Source: Armatimonadota bacterium
GTDB lineage: Bacteria; Armatimonadota; UBA5829
Assembly (NCBI GenBank): GCA_026392045.1
Contig: JAPLCU010000030.1
Span: 1 to 56,462 of the forward strand
DNA: 56,462 nucleotides
Reading direction: 5' to 3'
Shown: one piece after another, positions 49,738 through 56,462 of the stretch
How positions within the stretch are numbered: position 1 is the stretch's first letter
How the letters are laid out: every line of letters starts with the position of its first letter
The notes under the pieces: model-generated
Told to the model about the DNA's origin: nothing
The model's database searches: none
The model's input: the letters and a program-made list of their open reading frames with translations, nothing else
Translations under genes and position numbers: made by a program

Positions 49738-51846
49738 TTACTTTGTAAAAAGCATCTCAGCATAGGTGGGCAATGGCCAGATTTCAGCGTCGACTATCGT
49801 CTCCAACTTATCTGCAACTGCTCTTACTTCGTTCATGGCAGGGATCACGATGTCTCTGTAAGCTTCCGCAGTTTTCTTTTTCTCTGCCTCAACAAGAGCT
49901 TCCTCAAGAGTGATAATATTAATCTGCAGGGCATCTGTGAGTTTGCATAGGTCATGAAGAAGTTTGCTCTGAGATTTGGCTGTTTCACCTGCGGCCGTTA
50001 TTGCGCCCACTGTGTTCGCAACAATGCCGGTATATTCGATCACCGCAGGCATAATCTGCCTCTTAGCCATCTGCAGAGTCGTGAGAGCCTCGATGTTGAT
50101 CTCCTTCACATACCTCTCAAGCAGAATCTCATGCCTTGCGTGAAGCTCACCAGCAGAAAGAACTCCGTGCTTCTCAAACACTTTCTTGTTCTCTTTATCC
50201 AGCATCGTGTGTATAGCGTCTACAGCATTGCGAATATTGGGCAGCCCGCGCTTCTCTGCTTCCTTAACCCATTCGCCGCTATAGTTGTCGCCATTAAAGA
50301 TGATATTCTTGTGCTCACTTGCGATCTCCTGGCAAATTTTCTCCGCCTCGATATGGACTTCCTTAGCTTTCTCCAGTCTATCAGCGAGATCAGAAAGAAT
50401 TTCAGCAACGATAGTATTGAGCACGAAGTTCGGCCCCGCTGTTGATTGAGCCGAACCAACCATTCGGAACTCGAACTTGTTGCCGGTAAATGCAAATGGC
50501 GAGGTGCGGTTGCGGTCGGTGCAATCCTTGGGCAGCGACGGCAGAGTGCTCACACCAACTTTGAGAACACCTCCGGATTTCGAGCTTTTCGCTCGCCCGT
50601 CGGCCAGTTGCTCGAAGATGTCGGAAAGTTGTTCGCCAAGGAATATCGAAATAATCGCCGGCGGAGCCTCGTTGGCGCCAAGACGATGATCATTACCTGC
50701 GCTGGCCGCGCTCGCTCTCAGGATTTTCGAATACTTATGAACCGCACGAACAACTGCGCATAGGAACACCAGGAACTGTTCGTTTTCGTGGGGCGTATTG
50801 CCTGGATCAAGAATGTTTATGCCGTCATCGGTGACCAGAGACCAGTTGTTGTGCTTGCCAGAGCCATTGACGCCAGCGAAAGGCTTTTCATGAAGCAAGC
50901 AGACCATACCATGCCGCAGCGCGATCTTCTGCATTGCATCCATGGTGAGCTGATTATGATCTGTCGCCACATTAACCGTCGTAAAAATGGGCGCCAGCTC
51001 ATACTGAGACGGCGCAACTTCATTATGCTGGGTCTTAGCGGAAACACCCAGCTTCCAGAGCTCGATGTTGAGTTCGTTCATGAAAGATGCCACTCTCTCA
51101 TGCAGCGCCCCAAAGTAATGGTCCTCCATTTCCTGACCCTTAGGCGATGGAGCGCCAAATAAAGTGCGGCCGGTCATCATCAGATCCAGGCGCTTTTCAA
51201 CGAAAGCGCCATCAATCAAGAAATACTCCTGCTCAGGTCCCAGTGTTGTGAACACTCTCTGAGCCGTTGTGTTTCCAAGAGCCCGAATAACTCTCATTGC
51301 CTGTTTGTTTATGGCATCCATAGAGCGCAAAAGCGGCGTTTTCTTATCGAGCGCTTCGCTGGTATATGAGCAAAACGCGCTCGGAATATAAAGAGTTATA
51401 TTATCGCCGTTTTCTTTCACGAATACGGGGGATGTGCAATCCCAAGCGGTGTAACCGCGAGCCTCAAATGTGGCGCGCAAACCACCTGACGGGAAAGAAG
51501 AAGCATCAGGCTCACCCTGTGTGAGTTCCCTGCCGCTAAACTCCATAATGGTGCGGCCATCGGGAGACGGAGAAATGAACGAATCATGCTTCTCGGCTGT
51601 CACACCGGTCATCGGTTGGAACCAGTGGCAATAATGCGTGGCGCCCTTTTCGATTGCCCAATCTTTCATAGCGTTCGCTACCACACCGGCTATAGCAGGT
51701 TCCAGAGGCGCACCCTCGCTGATGGTGCGTTTGATCGACCTATAGACGTCTTTCGGCAGGCGCTCGCGCATAACTGCCTCGCTAAAGACATTGGAACCAA
51801 AAATGCTGGTTATCGGTTCTATTTGGTTGCAACAATTACATTTCAT
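49738..51846 (-). CDS. glnN: Glutamine synthetase type III
   Basis: Catalyses ATP-dependent amidation of glutamate to glutamine. The start is ATG 51846 (GGGGA 6 bases upstream); the in-frame extension to 51993 crosses the promoter. The product is 702 residues, the length of GSIII. The GSIII-type N-terminus [20 protein letters not shown] is followed by [16 protein letters not shown]. Catalytic GS signatures are [44 protein letters not shown] and the C-terminal [10 protein letters not shown]. The C-terminal helical region (about 530-700) is also GSIII-specific. No GlnB or nitrogen regulator is adjacent. Confidence 0.96.
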   Translation of the reverse strand: MKCNCCNQIEPITSIFGSNVFSEAVMRERLPKDVYRSIKRTISEGAPLEPAIAGVVANAMKDWAIEKGATHYCHWFQPMTGVTAEKHDSFISPSPDGRTIMEFSGRELTQGEPDASSFPSGGLRATFEARGYTAWDCTSPVFVKENGDNITLYIPSAFCSYTSEALDKKTPLLRSMDAINKQAMRVIRALGNTTAQRVFTTLGPEQEYFLIDGAFVEKRLDLMMTGRTLFGAPSPKGQEMEDHYFGALHERVASFMNELNIELWKLGVSAKTQHNEVAPSQYELAPIFTTVNVATDHNQLTMDAMQKIALRHGMVCLLHEKPFAGVNGSGKHNNWSLVTDDGINILDPGNTPHENEQFLVFLCAVVRAVHKYSKILRASAASAGNDHRLGANEAPPAIISIFLGEQLSDIFEQLADGRAKSSKSGGVLKVGVSTLPSLPKDCTDRNRTSPFAFTGNKFEFRMVGSAQSTAGPNFVLNTIVAEILSDLADRLEKAKEVHIEAEKICQEIASEHKNIIFNGDNYSGEWVKEAEKRGLPNIRNAVDAIHTMLDKENKKVFEKHGVLSAGELHARHEILLERYVKEINIEALTTLQMAKRQIMPAVIEYTGIVANTVGAITAAGETAKSQSKLLHDLCKLTDALQINIITLEEALVEAEKKKTAEAYRDIVIPAMNEVRAVADKLETIVDAEIWPLPTYAEMLFTK

Positions 51847-51876
51847 TCTCGTTCCCCTTTTTACTGCAGTGCTTAT

Positions 51877-51882
51877 ATTATA
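51877..51882 (-). promoter_or_regulatory. -10 box (TATAAT) upstream of glnN
   Basis: Minus-strand TATAAT about 30 bases before ATG 51846. No clear -35 is seen. The remaining gap to 52136 shows nothing recognisable. Confidence 0.45.
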
Positions 51883-52136
51883 ACGCAAAAAAGCTCTGCG
51901 TGCTTGAGCTGCCCTCATGTAATACTTCACATCGCGTAGAAAAATTCCTTCTCCAATAACGTATGAAGTGATTCTTTTGATGCTAATCTCCACGGCCGAA
52001 TGGATAATTAACCGGACATAAATGAAAAAACTCAGCCCAAAAAGTGAACCGATACCCGCTTTTTATCGTCATATTATATGGTGAACGTGCGATAAAAGTA
52101 TTAGTGACTCAAGCCTAATCTGGTTTATAGAAAATA

Positions 52137-53906
52137 TTGAAATACAAGCATTTCTTATATAAGGCATATATTTTGTCTCTTACTCTAGCGCTGCTGTGCA
52201 TCATCAGCAGCGTGGGATTTTGCGCATCATCAGCTTATTTGGATGGTGTTAAGTCGGCTATAGGTTCGCTCGAACTTGGGAGAACCTCTGACAGCATAAA
52301 AGCAGTCAGAACCGCAATGGAAACAAACGCAAACGATCCGCTGGCGCATGTGACGCTCGGAATGGCTTTGCTTTGCGGTAGTCGCCCAGATGACGCGATG
52401 TCTGAGTTTGAAACTGCGCAGCAATTGGATAAGTCATGCGCTGCTGCTATCTACTGCAAAGGGCTTGTCTATTTGAGCAAGAAGCAGTTGGAGAGCGCGT
52501 CGAAAGCTTTTGCTGAGGTTATGGCTATAAACCCGGCCATCAGCGCTCGCAGCGAGATCGAATATATAAATGCTATTAAATCTGGCTCTTATAAATTTGC
52601 CCAGGCTGATAATAATGACTCTTTGCAGCTTGCGATGAATGCAACCTGGCTGATGAGCCAGGGACGCCACAGTGAAGCAAAAGCTGTCTGGGAAATATTG
52701 CGCAAAGAAATCGCTACCGCAAACTTTCATGAGCGCGTTGGCTGTGCTATTTCTTTCTTGAGAAGCGCGCCGGTTGTGGTATGCGGTTCGCGTTTGCCCG
52801 ATTACAGCAAAGTTGCTGCTGTAAAATTAGACAAGCAGGTCTTATCAGGTAATATTTCGCTCAGGGCTGATCTAAGCCGTGCTAGATCAGTCACTCTGGT
52901 TGCATTTTTTTTGGACGGAAAGCTTGTTGGTATCACCAACCGGTATCCGTTCCTGTATCCATGGGACACAAGAGAAGCTGCGAATGGCCCTCATACATTG
53001 AAAATCGAAGGCAGCGATGAGTCTGGTAATAAAGTAAGCGAAAAATCAACTCAGGTAATCGTGCAAAATAAAAACAGCGCCGTATCTGCCTGTGTTACTG
53101 GCGATGAGGCCGACGCTTTATGGAACATATTATGGGGCCTTGTTCGATTGAAAGCTTCGTCGGCGGCTGTTAATTACAGCTTGGCTATAAGCGCGCTTGA
53201 GGTTAAGGATAAAGAAGCTGCAAAGGCGGCTTTTGAACGAGTTTTAGCGGCGAATCCGAATTATCTGGATGCCGGAAATCGTCTGGCAGCATTGTATGCA
53301 CCGTCCGCGATTCCGACTGTGTTGAAATCGGTTAAGACGAGCAAGAAAATTATAGCTCTGACTTTTGATGATGGTCCTAAACCGCGAACTGCAGAGCTAT
53401 TGGACATATTGGCTAGCATGAACGTTAAGGCAACGTTCTTTGCCGTAGGCAAGATGATAATACCTAACGCGGATATTTTCAAACGTATGGAACGGGAAGG
53501 CCATGAAATTGGCAATCACACTTATTATCATCAGTCTCTAAATTATATATCTGCAAAAGAGGTTACGCAGGAAGTTTTCACTAACATCTCTGTAATTCGT
53601 TCGATAACGGGGAAAGACACTCGGTTTTTCAGGCCGCCTGGCGCTCATATAGGAAATAAGCTTCCGGGCATCTTGAAGATGTATGGAATAACTAATGTCT
53701 TATGGACGGCAAATTGCAGCGGCTTTGAAGGAACTGATCCGAAAAAGATGGTTGACTATGTTGTGAGCGCTGCAAAACCGGGAGGAATCATACTAATGCA
53801 CAATATAGAGGGAGTTACCCTGAATGCGCTGCCGATTATTATCGACACGCTCAGGGCACAAGGCTATAAATTTGTGACTCTCTCGGAATTAACATCTGGA
53901 GGATAA
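52137..53906 (+). CDS. Secreted TPR / NodB-type polysaccharide deacetylase
   Basis: The product is 589 residues from TTG 52137 (a TTG at 52173 is an alternative; no strong ribosome-binding site for either). A signal peptide or N-terminal anchor spans 12-30 (LSLTLALLCIISSVGFCAS). TPR-like helices at about 35-135 and 345-390 flank an Ig-like domain (about 225-310: LSGNISLRADLSRARSVTLV). The C-terminal NodB domain (400-585) has the motifs LTFDDGPKPRT, HEIGNHTYYH (H-x3-H metal site), FRPPGAH and LMHN. It hydrolyses N- or O-acetyl groups of an extracellular polysaccharide or peptidoglycan. The next gene follows closely. Confidence 0.9.
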   Translation: MKYKHFLYKAYILSLTLALLCIISSVGFCASSAYLDGVKSAIGSLELGRTSDSIKAVRTAMETNANDPLAHVTLGMALLCGSRPDDAMSEFETAQQLDKSCAAAIYCKGLVYLSKKQLESASKAFAEVMAINPAISARSEIEYINAIKSGSYKFAQADNNDSLQLAMNATWLMSQGRHSEAKAVWEILRKEIATANFHERVGCAISFLRSAPVVVCGSRLPDYSKVAAVKLDKQVLSGNISLRADLSRARSVTLVAFFLDGKLVGITNRYPFLYPWDTREAANGPHTLKIEGSDESGNKVSEKSTQVIVQNKNSAVSACVTGDEADALWNILWGLVRLKASSAAVNYSLAISALEVKDKEAAKAAFERVLAANPNYLDAGNRLAALYAPSAIPTVLKSVKTSKKIIALTFDDGPKPRTAELLDILASMNVKATFFAVGKMIIPNADIFKRMEREGHEIGNHTYYHQSLNYISAKEVTQEVFTNISVIRSITGKDTRFFRPPGAHIGNKLPGILKMYGITNVLWTANCSGFEGTDPKKMVDYVVSAAKPGGIILMHNIEGVTLNALPIIIDTLRAQGYKFVTLSELTSGG

Positions 53907-53997
53907 AAAAATGAGTAGAACACGCAGGATATTTGGTAAGAAAAATATAAGTGGAACTGGATCATACATTGTTTCGAGAAAAGAGGAGTCACGTTCA

Positions 53998-54810
53998 ATG
54001 TTCTTGGATTTCAAGAAATCAGCTATCGCAGCGAGTGTTGTAGTGTCTATTTTGGCAGCAAGCGGAGTTTTTGCAGCCGGCTTAACAAAAGTTTATGTTC
54101 CTAGGAGCATCTGCAAAGAGAAGCGTACCTTTTGGAAATCCGACTTGCCTGAAGTCACTTTGGCGAAAGTAACGCTGGGGCGAAGCACCAATGAAGTGCT
54201 GGCAAGATGGGGAGACCCGACCACCGTTACCGTGGGCGTCAAGCAAACGGATGGCGCTGCTACCGAAAATCCGGGGGGTGGCCCAGTCTACACGCCGCCT
54301 GCCGGAGCAGCCACTGATCCTTACGGCGCTATCACGGCTGGCGTAAATGCAGCGGCAGATAGACTCGGGCGTATGAATCCTCCCATGGGCGGCGCTCCTT
54401 ATGGCGGTGGGCTTCCGCCGCTTCCTGGTATGACAACTCCTGGAGCCGGAATTCCCGGATTGGGCGATCCCACCAGCGCTAAGAACAATCTTGATGAGGA
54501 TGAAGTTTGCTACACCTATAAGCTAAAGGGTAAGGGCGCAATTACACTCGATTTTGTTATCAATAATGGAATCGTCACCCAGATTACGGCGAGCGGAACT
54601 GGCCCTTGGCCATATTCCAAGACTAAGACCGGCCTGCAACTGGGCGATACTTATGCTCTGACGCTGTGGGTGTGCGGTACGCCGGAAGACCAGAAGAACA
54701 ACGGCAAGTATCTGCAAGTGAGCTACGCGCAAAGAAATCGATCGGTCTATACTTTTCTTAACAAGAAGCTGGTCGGAGTTACCATCGCATTGATGCCTGA
54801 AAGCGAATAA
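53998..54810 (+). CDS. Exported protein with two BamE/SmpA-like domains
   Basis: The start chosen is ATG 53998 (GAGGAG 9 bases upstream, good signal peptide MFLDFKKSAIAASVVVSILA). The in-frame ATG 53911, also with GGAGG, adds 29 residues and would overlap the deacetylase ribosome-binding layout. The product is 270 residues. Domain 1 is VTLGRSTNEVLARWGDPTTV and domain 2 is LQLGDTYALTLWVCGTPEDQ with VYTFLNKKLVGVTIAL. The pattern resembles BamE/SmpA beta-alpha modules, with a Gly/Pro-rich linker (about 85-165) between. BamE assists outer-membrane protein assembly; whether these domains do so is unknown. Confidence 0.72.
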   Translation: MFLDFKKSAIAASVVVSILAASGVFAAGLTKVYVPRSICKEKRTFWKSDLPEVTLAKVTLGRSTNEVLARWGDPTTVTVGVKQTDGAATENPGGGPVYTPPAGAATDPYGAITAGVNAAADRLGRMNPPMGGAPYGGGLPPLPGMTTPGAGIPGLGDPTSAKNNLDEDEVCYTYKLKGKGAITLDFVINNGIVTQITASGTGPWPYSKTKTGLQLGDTYALTLWVCGTPEDQKNNGKYLQVSYAQRNRSVYTFLNKKLVGVTIALMPESE

Positions 54811-54841
54811 TTATTTTTCCAAGAATAGGAATATGATAACT

Positions 54842-54865
54842 GTCCGGGGCCGCAATGCCCCGGAC
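54842..54865 (+). terminator. Terminator hairpin 1 after the BamE-like gene
   Basis: GTCCGGGGC / GCCCCGGAC with a 6-base loop, 32 bases after the stop; no long T-tract. Confidence 0.5.
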
Positions 54866-54878
54866 GATCATATCTTCG

Positions 54879-54919
54879 GGTTGCCCTGATTTTCAGACGG
54901 CAACCAATTTTTGTCTTAT
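54879..54919 (+). terminator. Terminator hairpin 2 after the BamE-like gene
   Basis: GGTTGCC / GGCAACC arms with a 13-base loop, followed by AATTTTTGTCTTATT. It overlaps the start of the 85-bp repeat. Confidence 0.5.
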
Positions 54920-54985
54920 TATTCCTAAGCTGTATTATTCATGATGTGTGGTAGGCTTCGGCATCAGGATACCGAAGCAACTAAA
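54901..54985 (+). repeat. 85-bp direct repeat (copy 1) upstream of dnaG
   Basis: Identical, except one base, to 55105-55189. Its right end contains the palindrome CTTCGGCATCAGG...CCGAAG, which recurs at about 55200-55221 and, decayed, near 45588-45605. The 54811-55319 gap consists mainly of these repeats and the array below. Confidence 0.9.
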
Positions 54986-55044
54986 AGATTAATATTTATG
55001 GCTTATCATGCTGCTCATCCTTCGAGAGCCTCAGGATGGCGAGT

Positions 55045-55092
55045 TGGTAACTTGGCGATTTGGTAACTTGGCGATTTGGTAACTTGGCGAGT
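55045..55092 (+). repeat. 16-bp tandem repeat, three copies
   Basis: Three units of TGGTAACTTGGCGATT (last unit ends GAGT). Confidence 0.9.
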
Positions 55093-55104
55093 TGGACGCA
55101 TAAC

Positions 55105-55189
55105 CAACCAATTTTTGTCTTATTATTCCTAAGCTGTATTATTCATGATGTGTGGTAGGCTTCGGCATCAGGATAACGAAGCAACTAAA
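55105..55189 (+). repeat. 85-bp direct repeat (copy 2) upstream of dnaG
   Basis: Matches 54901-54985 with a single A/C difference (GATAACG versus GATACCG). The two copies are 204 bases apart. A shorter third segment follows, and the TTATTCCTAAGCT part occurs again at about 55290-55303, just before the dnaG ribosome-binding site. Confidence 0.9.
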
Positions 55190-55319
55190 CCTGTGGTAGA
55201 CTTCGGCATCAGGATACCGAAGCAACTAAACAGATCCTGAATCGAGTTCAGGATGACATGTAATTGCCACCAAATCTGAGCTCTCGCTAATTATTCCTAA
55301 GCTTGCAAGGTGAAACAAA

Positions 55320-56462
55320 TTGAGTTCGTTCCGCTACCCTGTGGATGAGATCAGAGACAAATGCGATCTCGTTGAAGTTATATCACAACATGTAGCGCTG
55401 CGAAAGCGGGGCCGGACAATGGAAGGGCTGTGCCCTTTTCATACCGAAAAGACGCCCTCGTTTCACGTAAATGCCGAGCGGCAGATATGGAAATGTTTTG
55501 GCTGCGGCGAAGGCGGGGACGTATTTTCATTTGTGCAAAAGATCGACAACTTGACGTTTCCTGAGGCTGCAGAGCAACTGGCGGCAAAAGTCGGGATAAA
55601 GATAGAGCGCACTGAGCAAGCGGCCAGGCAGATTAGCGATAAAGAACGCATATTGCTTGCTAATAATGCTGCCTGCGCATTCTTCAGAAAAATGCTGACA
55701 ACATCAGCTATCGCACAAGAATATTTAAAAAAAAGAGGACTTACGGAGTCCACTGTCGAAAAATATAAAATCGGCTATGCGCCGCCAAACTGGGACGATT
55801 TGCTCGGGCATCTTACAACCCAGAGGATTAGTCAGGCGGATGCGTTAAAAGCCGGGTTGATCATTGCAAGGGAAAATTCGCCGGGGTTCTATGATAGATT
55901 TAGAGATCGGCTGATGTTTCCGATTTTGGACACATCAGAGAGAGTTATCGCTTTTGGCGGAAGGATTATGGGTGATGGCGAGCCGAAATATCTGAACTCG
56001 CCGGAAACTCCGTTGTTCTTTAAGAATAAGACTCTTTATGGACTGAACTTTGCGTGGCGCGCGATAGCGGCTAAGGATCGGGTATTGGTGGTGGAAGGTT
56101 ATATGGACACCATAGCCGCGCAAGAAGCCGGATTTGAGAATACTGTTGCCACAATGGGAACCGCGCTCACCGAGGAACACGTAAATATAATTAGCAGATT
56201 CACGAAGAATGTGATCTTGTCATTCGATGCCGATTCTGCCGGAATGAATGCTGCTTTGAAAAGTTCGCCGATTTTTGAACGCGCGGGCTTCAATGTGCGT
56301 ATATTAACTATGCCCAAGGGCGAGGACCCTGACAGCATACTAAGAGGCGGGGATTCGGCAAAGTTTGCAGCGATGCTGGAAAAAACATTGCCTGTTCCGG
56401 ATTTCAGAATAAAACTTATATTTTCCAAGTATGATATTTCGTCTGAAGAAGGAAAAGCGACC
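55320..56462 (+). CDS. dnaG: DNA primase DnaG, N-terminal 381 residues (runs off window)
   Basis: Synthesises RNA primers at the replication fork. The start is TTG 55320, with AAGGTG 7 bases upstream; the frame stays open to the window end. The zinc-binding domain shows C38-PF-H41 and C59-FG-C62 (CHC2). EGLCPFHTEKTPSFHV and IWKCFGCGEGGDVFSF are textbook. The RNAP domain core (FPILDTSERVIAFGGR, PKYLNSPETPLFFK) is followed by the TOPRIM domain with VVEGYMD (about 258) and FDADSAG (about 302). The helicase-binding C-terminus lies outside the window. rpoD often follows dnaG but cannot be seen. Confidence 0.97.
   Translation, partial: MSSFRYPVDEIRDKCDLVEVISQHVALRKRGRTMEGLCPFHTEKTPSFHVNAERQIWKCFGCGEGGDVFSFVQKIDNLTFPEAAEQLAAKVGIKIERTEQAARQISDKERILLANNAACAFFRKMLTTSAIAQEYLKKRGLTESTVEKYKIGYAPPNWDDLLGHLTTQRISQADALKAGLIIARENSPGFYDRFRDRLMFPILDTSERVIAFGGRIMGDGEPKYLNSPETPLFFKNKTLYGLNFAWRAIAAKDRVLVVEGYMDTIAAQEAGFENTVATMGTALTEEHVNIISRFTKNVILSFDADSAGMNAALKSSPIFERAGFNVRILTMPKGEDPDSILRGGDSAKFAAMLEKTLPVPDFRIKLIFSKYDISSEEGKAT

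Noticed and set aside
54901-55260. Possible CRISPR array upstream of dnaG
   Set aside because: Repeats differ in length, are not regularly spaced and have no unique spacers of constant size; no cas genes nearby.
1-56462. tRNA and rRNA genes
   Set aside because: No cloverleaf with the T-loop consensus and no rRNA segment was recognised by eye; a covariance-model scan would be needed to exclude a divergent tRNA.

Overview
The window looks like chromosomal DNA of a free-living, Gram-negative-type, polysaccharide-degrading bacterium of moderate GC content. Three features suggest the Armatimonadota or a neighbouring deep phylum: type III glutamine synthetase, several cytoplasmic glycosidases beside very large secreted carbohydrate-binding proteins, and a long MoxR/DUF58/von Willebrand A/ABC-transporter operon. 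That assignment is inference; no rRNA gene is present. Shine-Dalgarno sites are strong (GGAGG type), and TTG starts appear for several genes, including dnaG. Short palindromic and inverted-repeat elements occur in most longer intergenic gaps.

Layout. 1-54: N-terminus of an IS110-type transposase on the minus strand. 302-1483: ECF sigma factor fused in frame to a zinc-binding anti-sigma-like domain. 1767-3659: GH127-like glycosidase. 4008-4997: small membrane protein and the cob(I)alamin adenosyltransferase. 5256-14872 (minus): predicted outer-membrane protein, a giant secreted multidomain protein with a TIM-barrel glycosidase-like head, a collagen-like Spy/CpxP-type protein, and a membrane PAS/RsbW-like kinase. 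14920-15150: IS3 remnant. 15784-18099: GH95 alpha-L-fucosidase. 18166-20613 (minus): secreted metallopeptidase-like protein with a left-handed beta-helix and a LamG-like tail.

21008-36551 (minus) is the centrepiece, an apparently co-transcribed run of about 15.5 kb. In order of transcription it encodes a GldG-like secreted/membrane protein, an ABC ATPase, three ABC-2 permeases, a coiled-coil membrane protein, a MoxR AAA+ ATPase, a DUF58 protein, a BatA-like vWA protein and a large double-vWA/GATase-like membrane protein. All four vWA domains keep the DxSxS metal-binding motif. Two members carry lesions: a one-base frameshift near 24236 and an in-frame TGA at 28422-28424. These may be real decay or sequence errors.

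37151-40288 is a CHASE4-HAMP-PAS-PAS-GGDEF-EAL protein whose EAL domain has lost key glutamates. 40289-43845 (minus) is a PhnP-like hydrolase with the TldD/TldE protease pair. 44043-45548 is a GH27 alpha-galactosidase. 45836-48725 is an accessory patch: a ParB-like protein, a BglII-type restriction endonuclease with no methyltransferase nearby, and a radical SAM protein that appears to have lost its N-terminus. It is followed by a PHP phosphoesterase and, on the opposite strand, type III glutamine synthetase. 52137-54810 holds a TPR/NodB deacetylase and a BamE-like secreted protein. The window ends inside dnaG, behind an 85-bp direct repeat.

Together the glycosidases suggest use of plant-type arabinose-, fucose- and galactose-containing polysaccharides. 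The two most interesting leads are the MoxR-vWA-ABC operon and the ParB/endonuclease/radical SAM mosaic.
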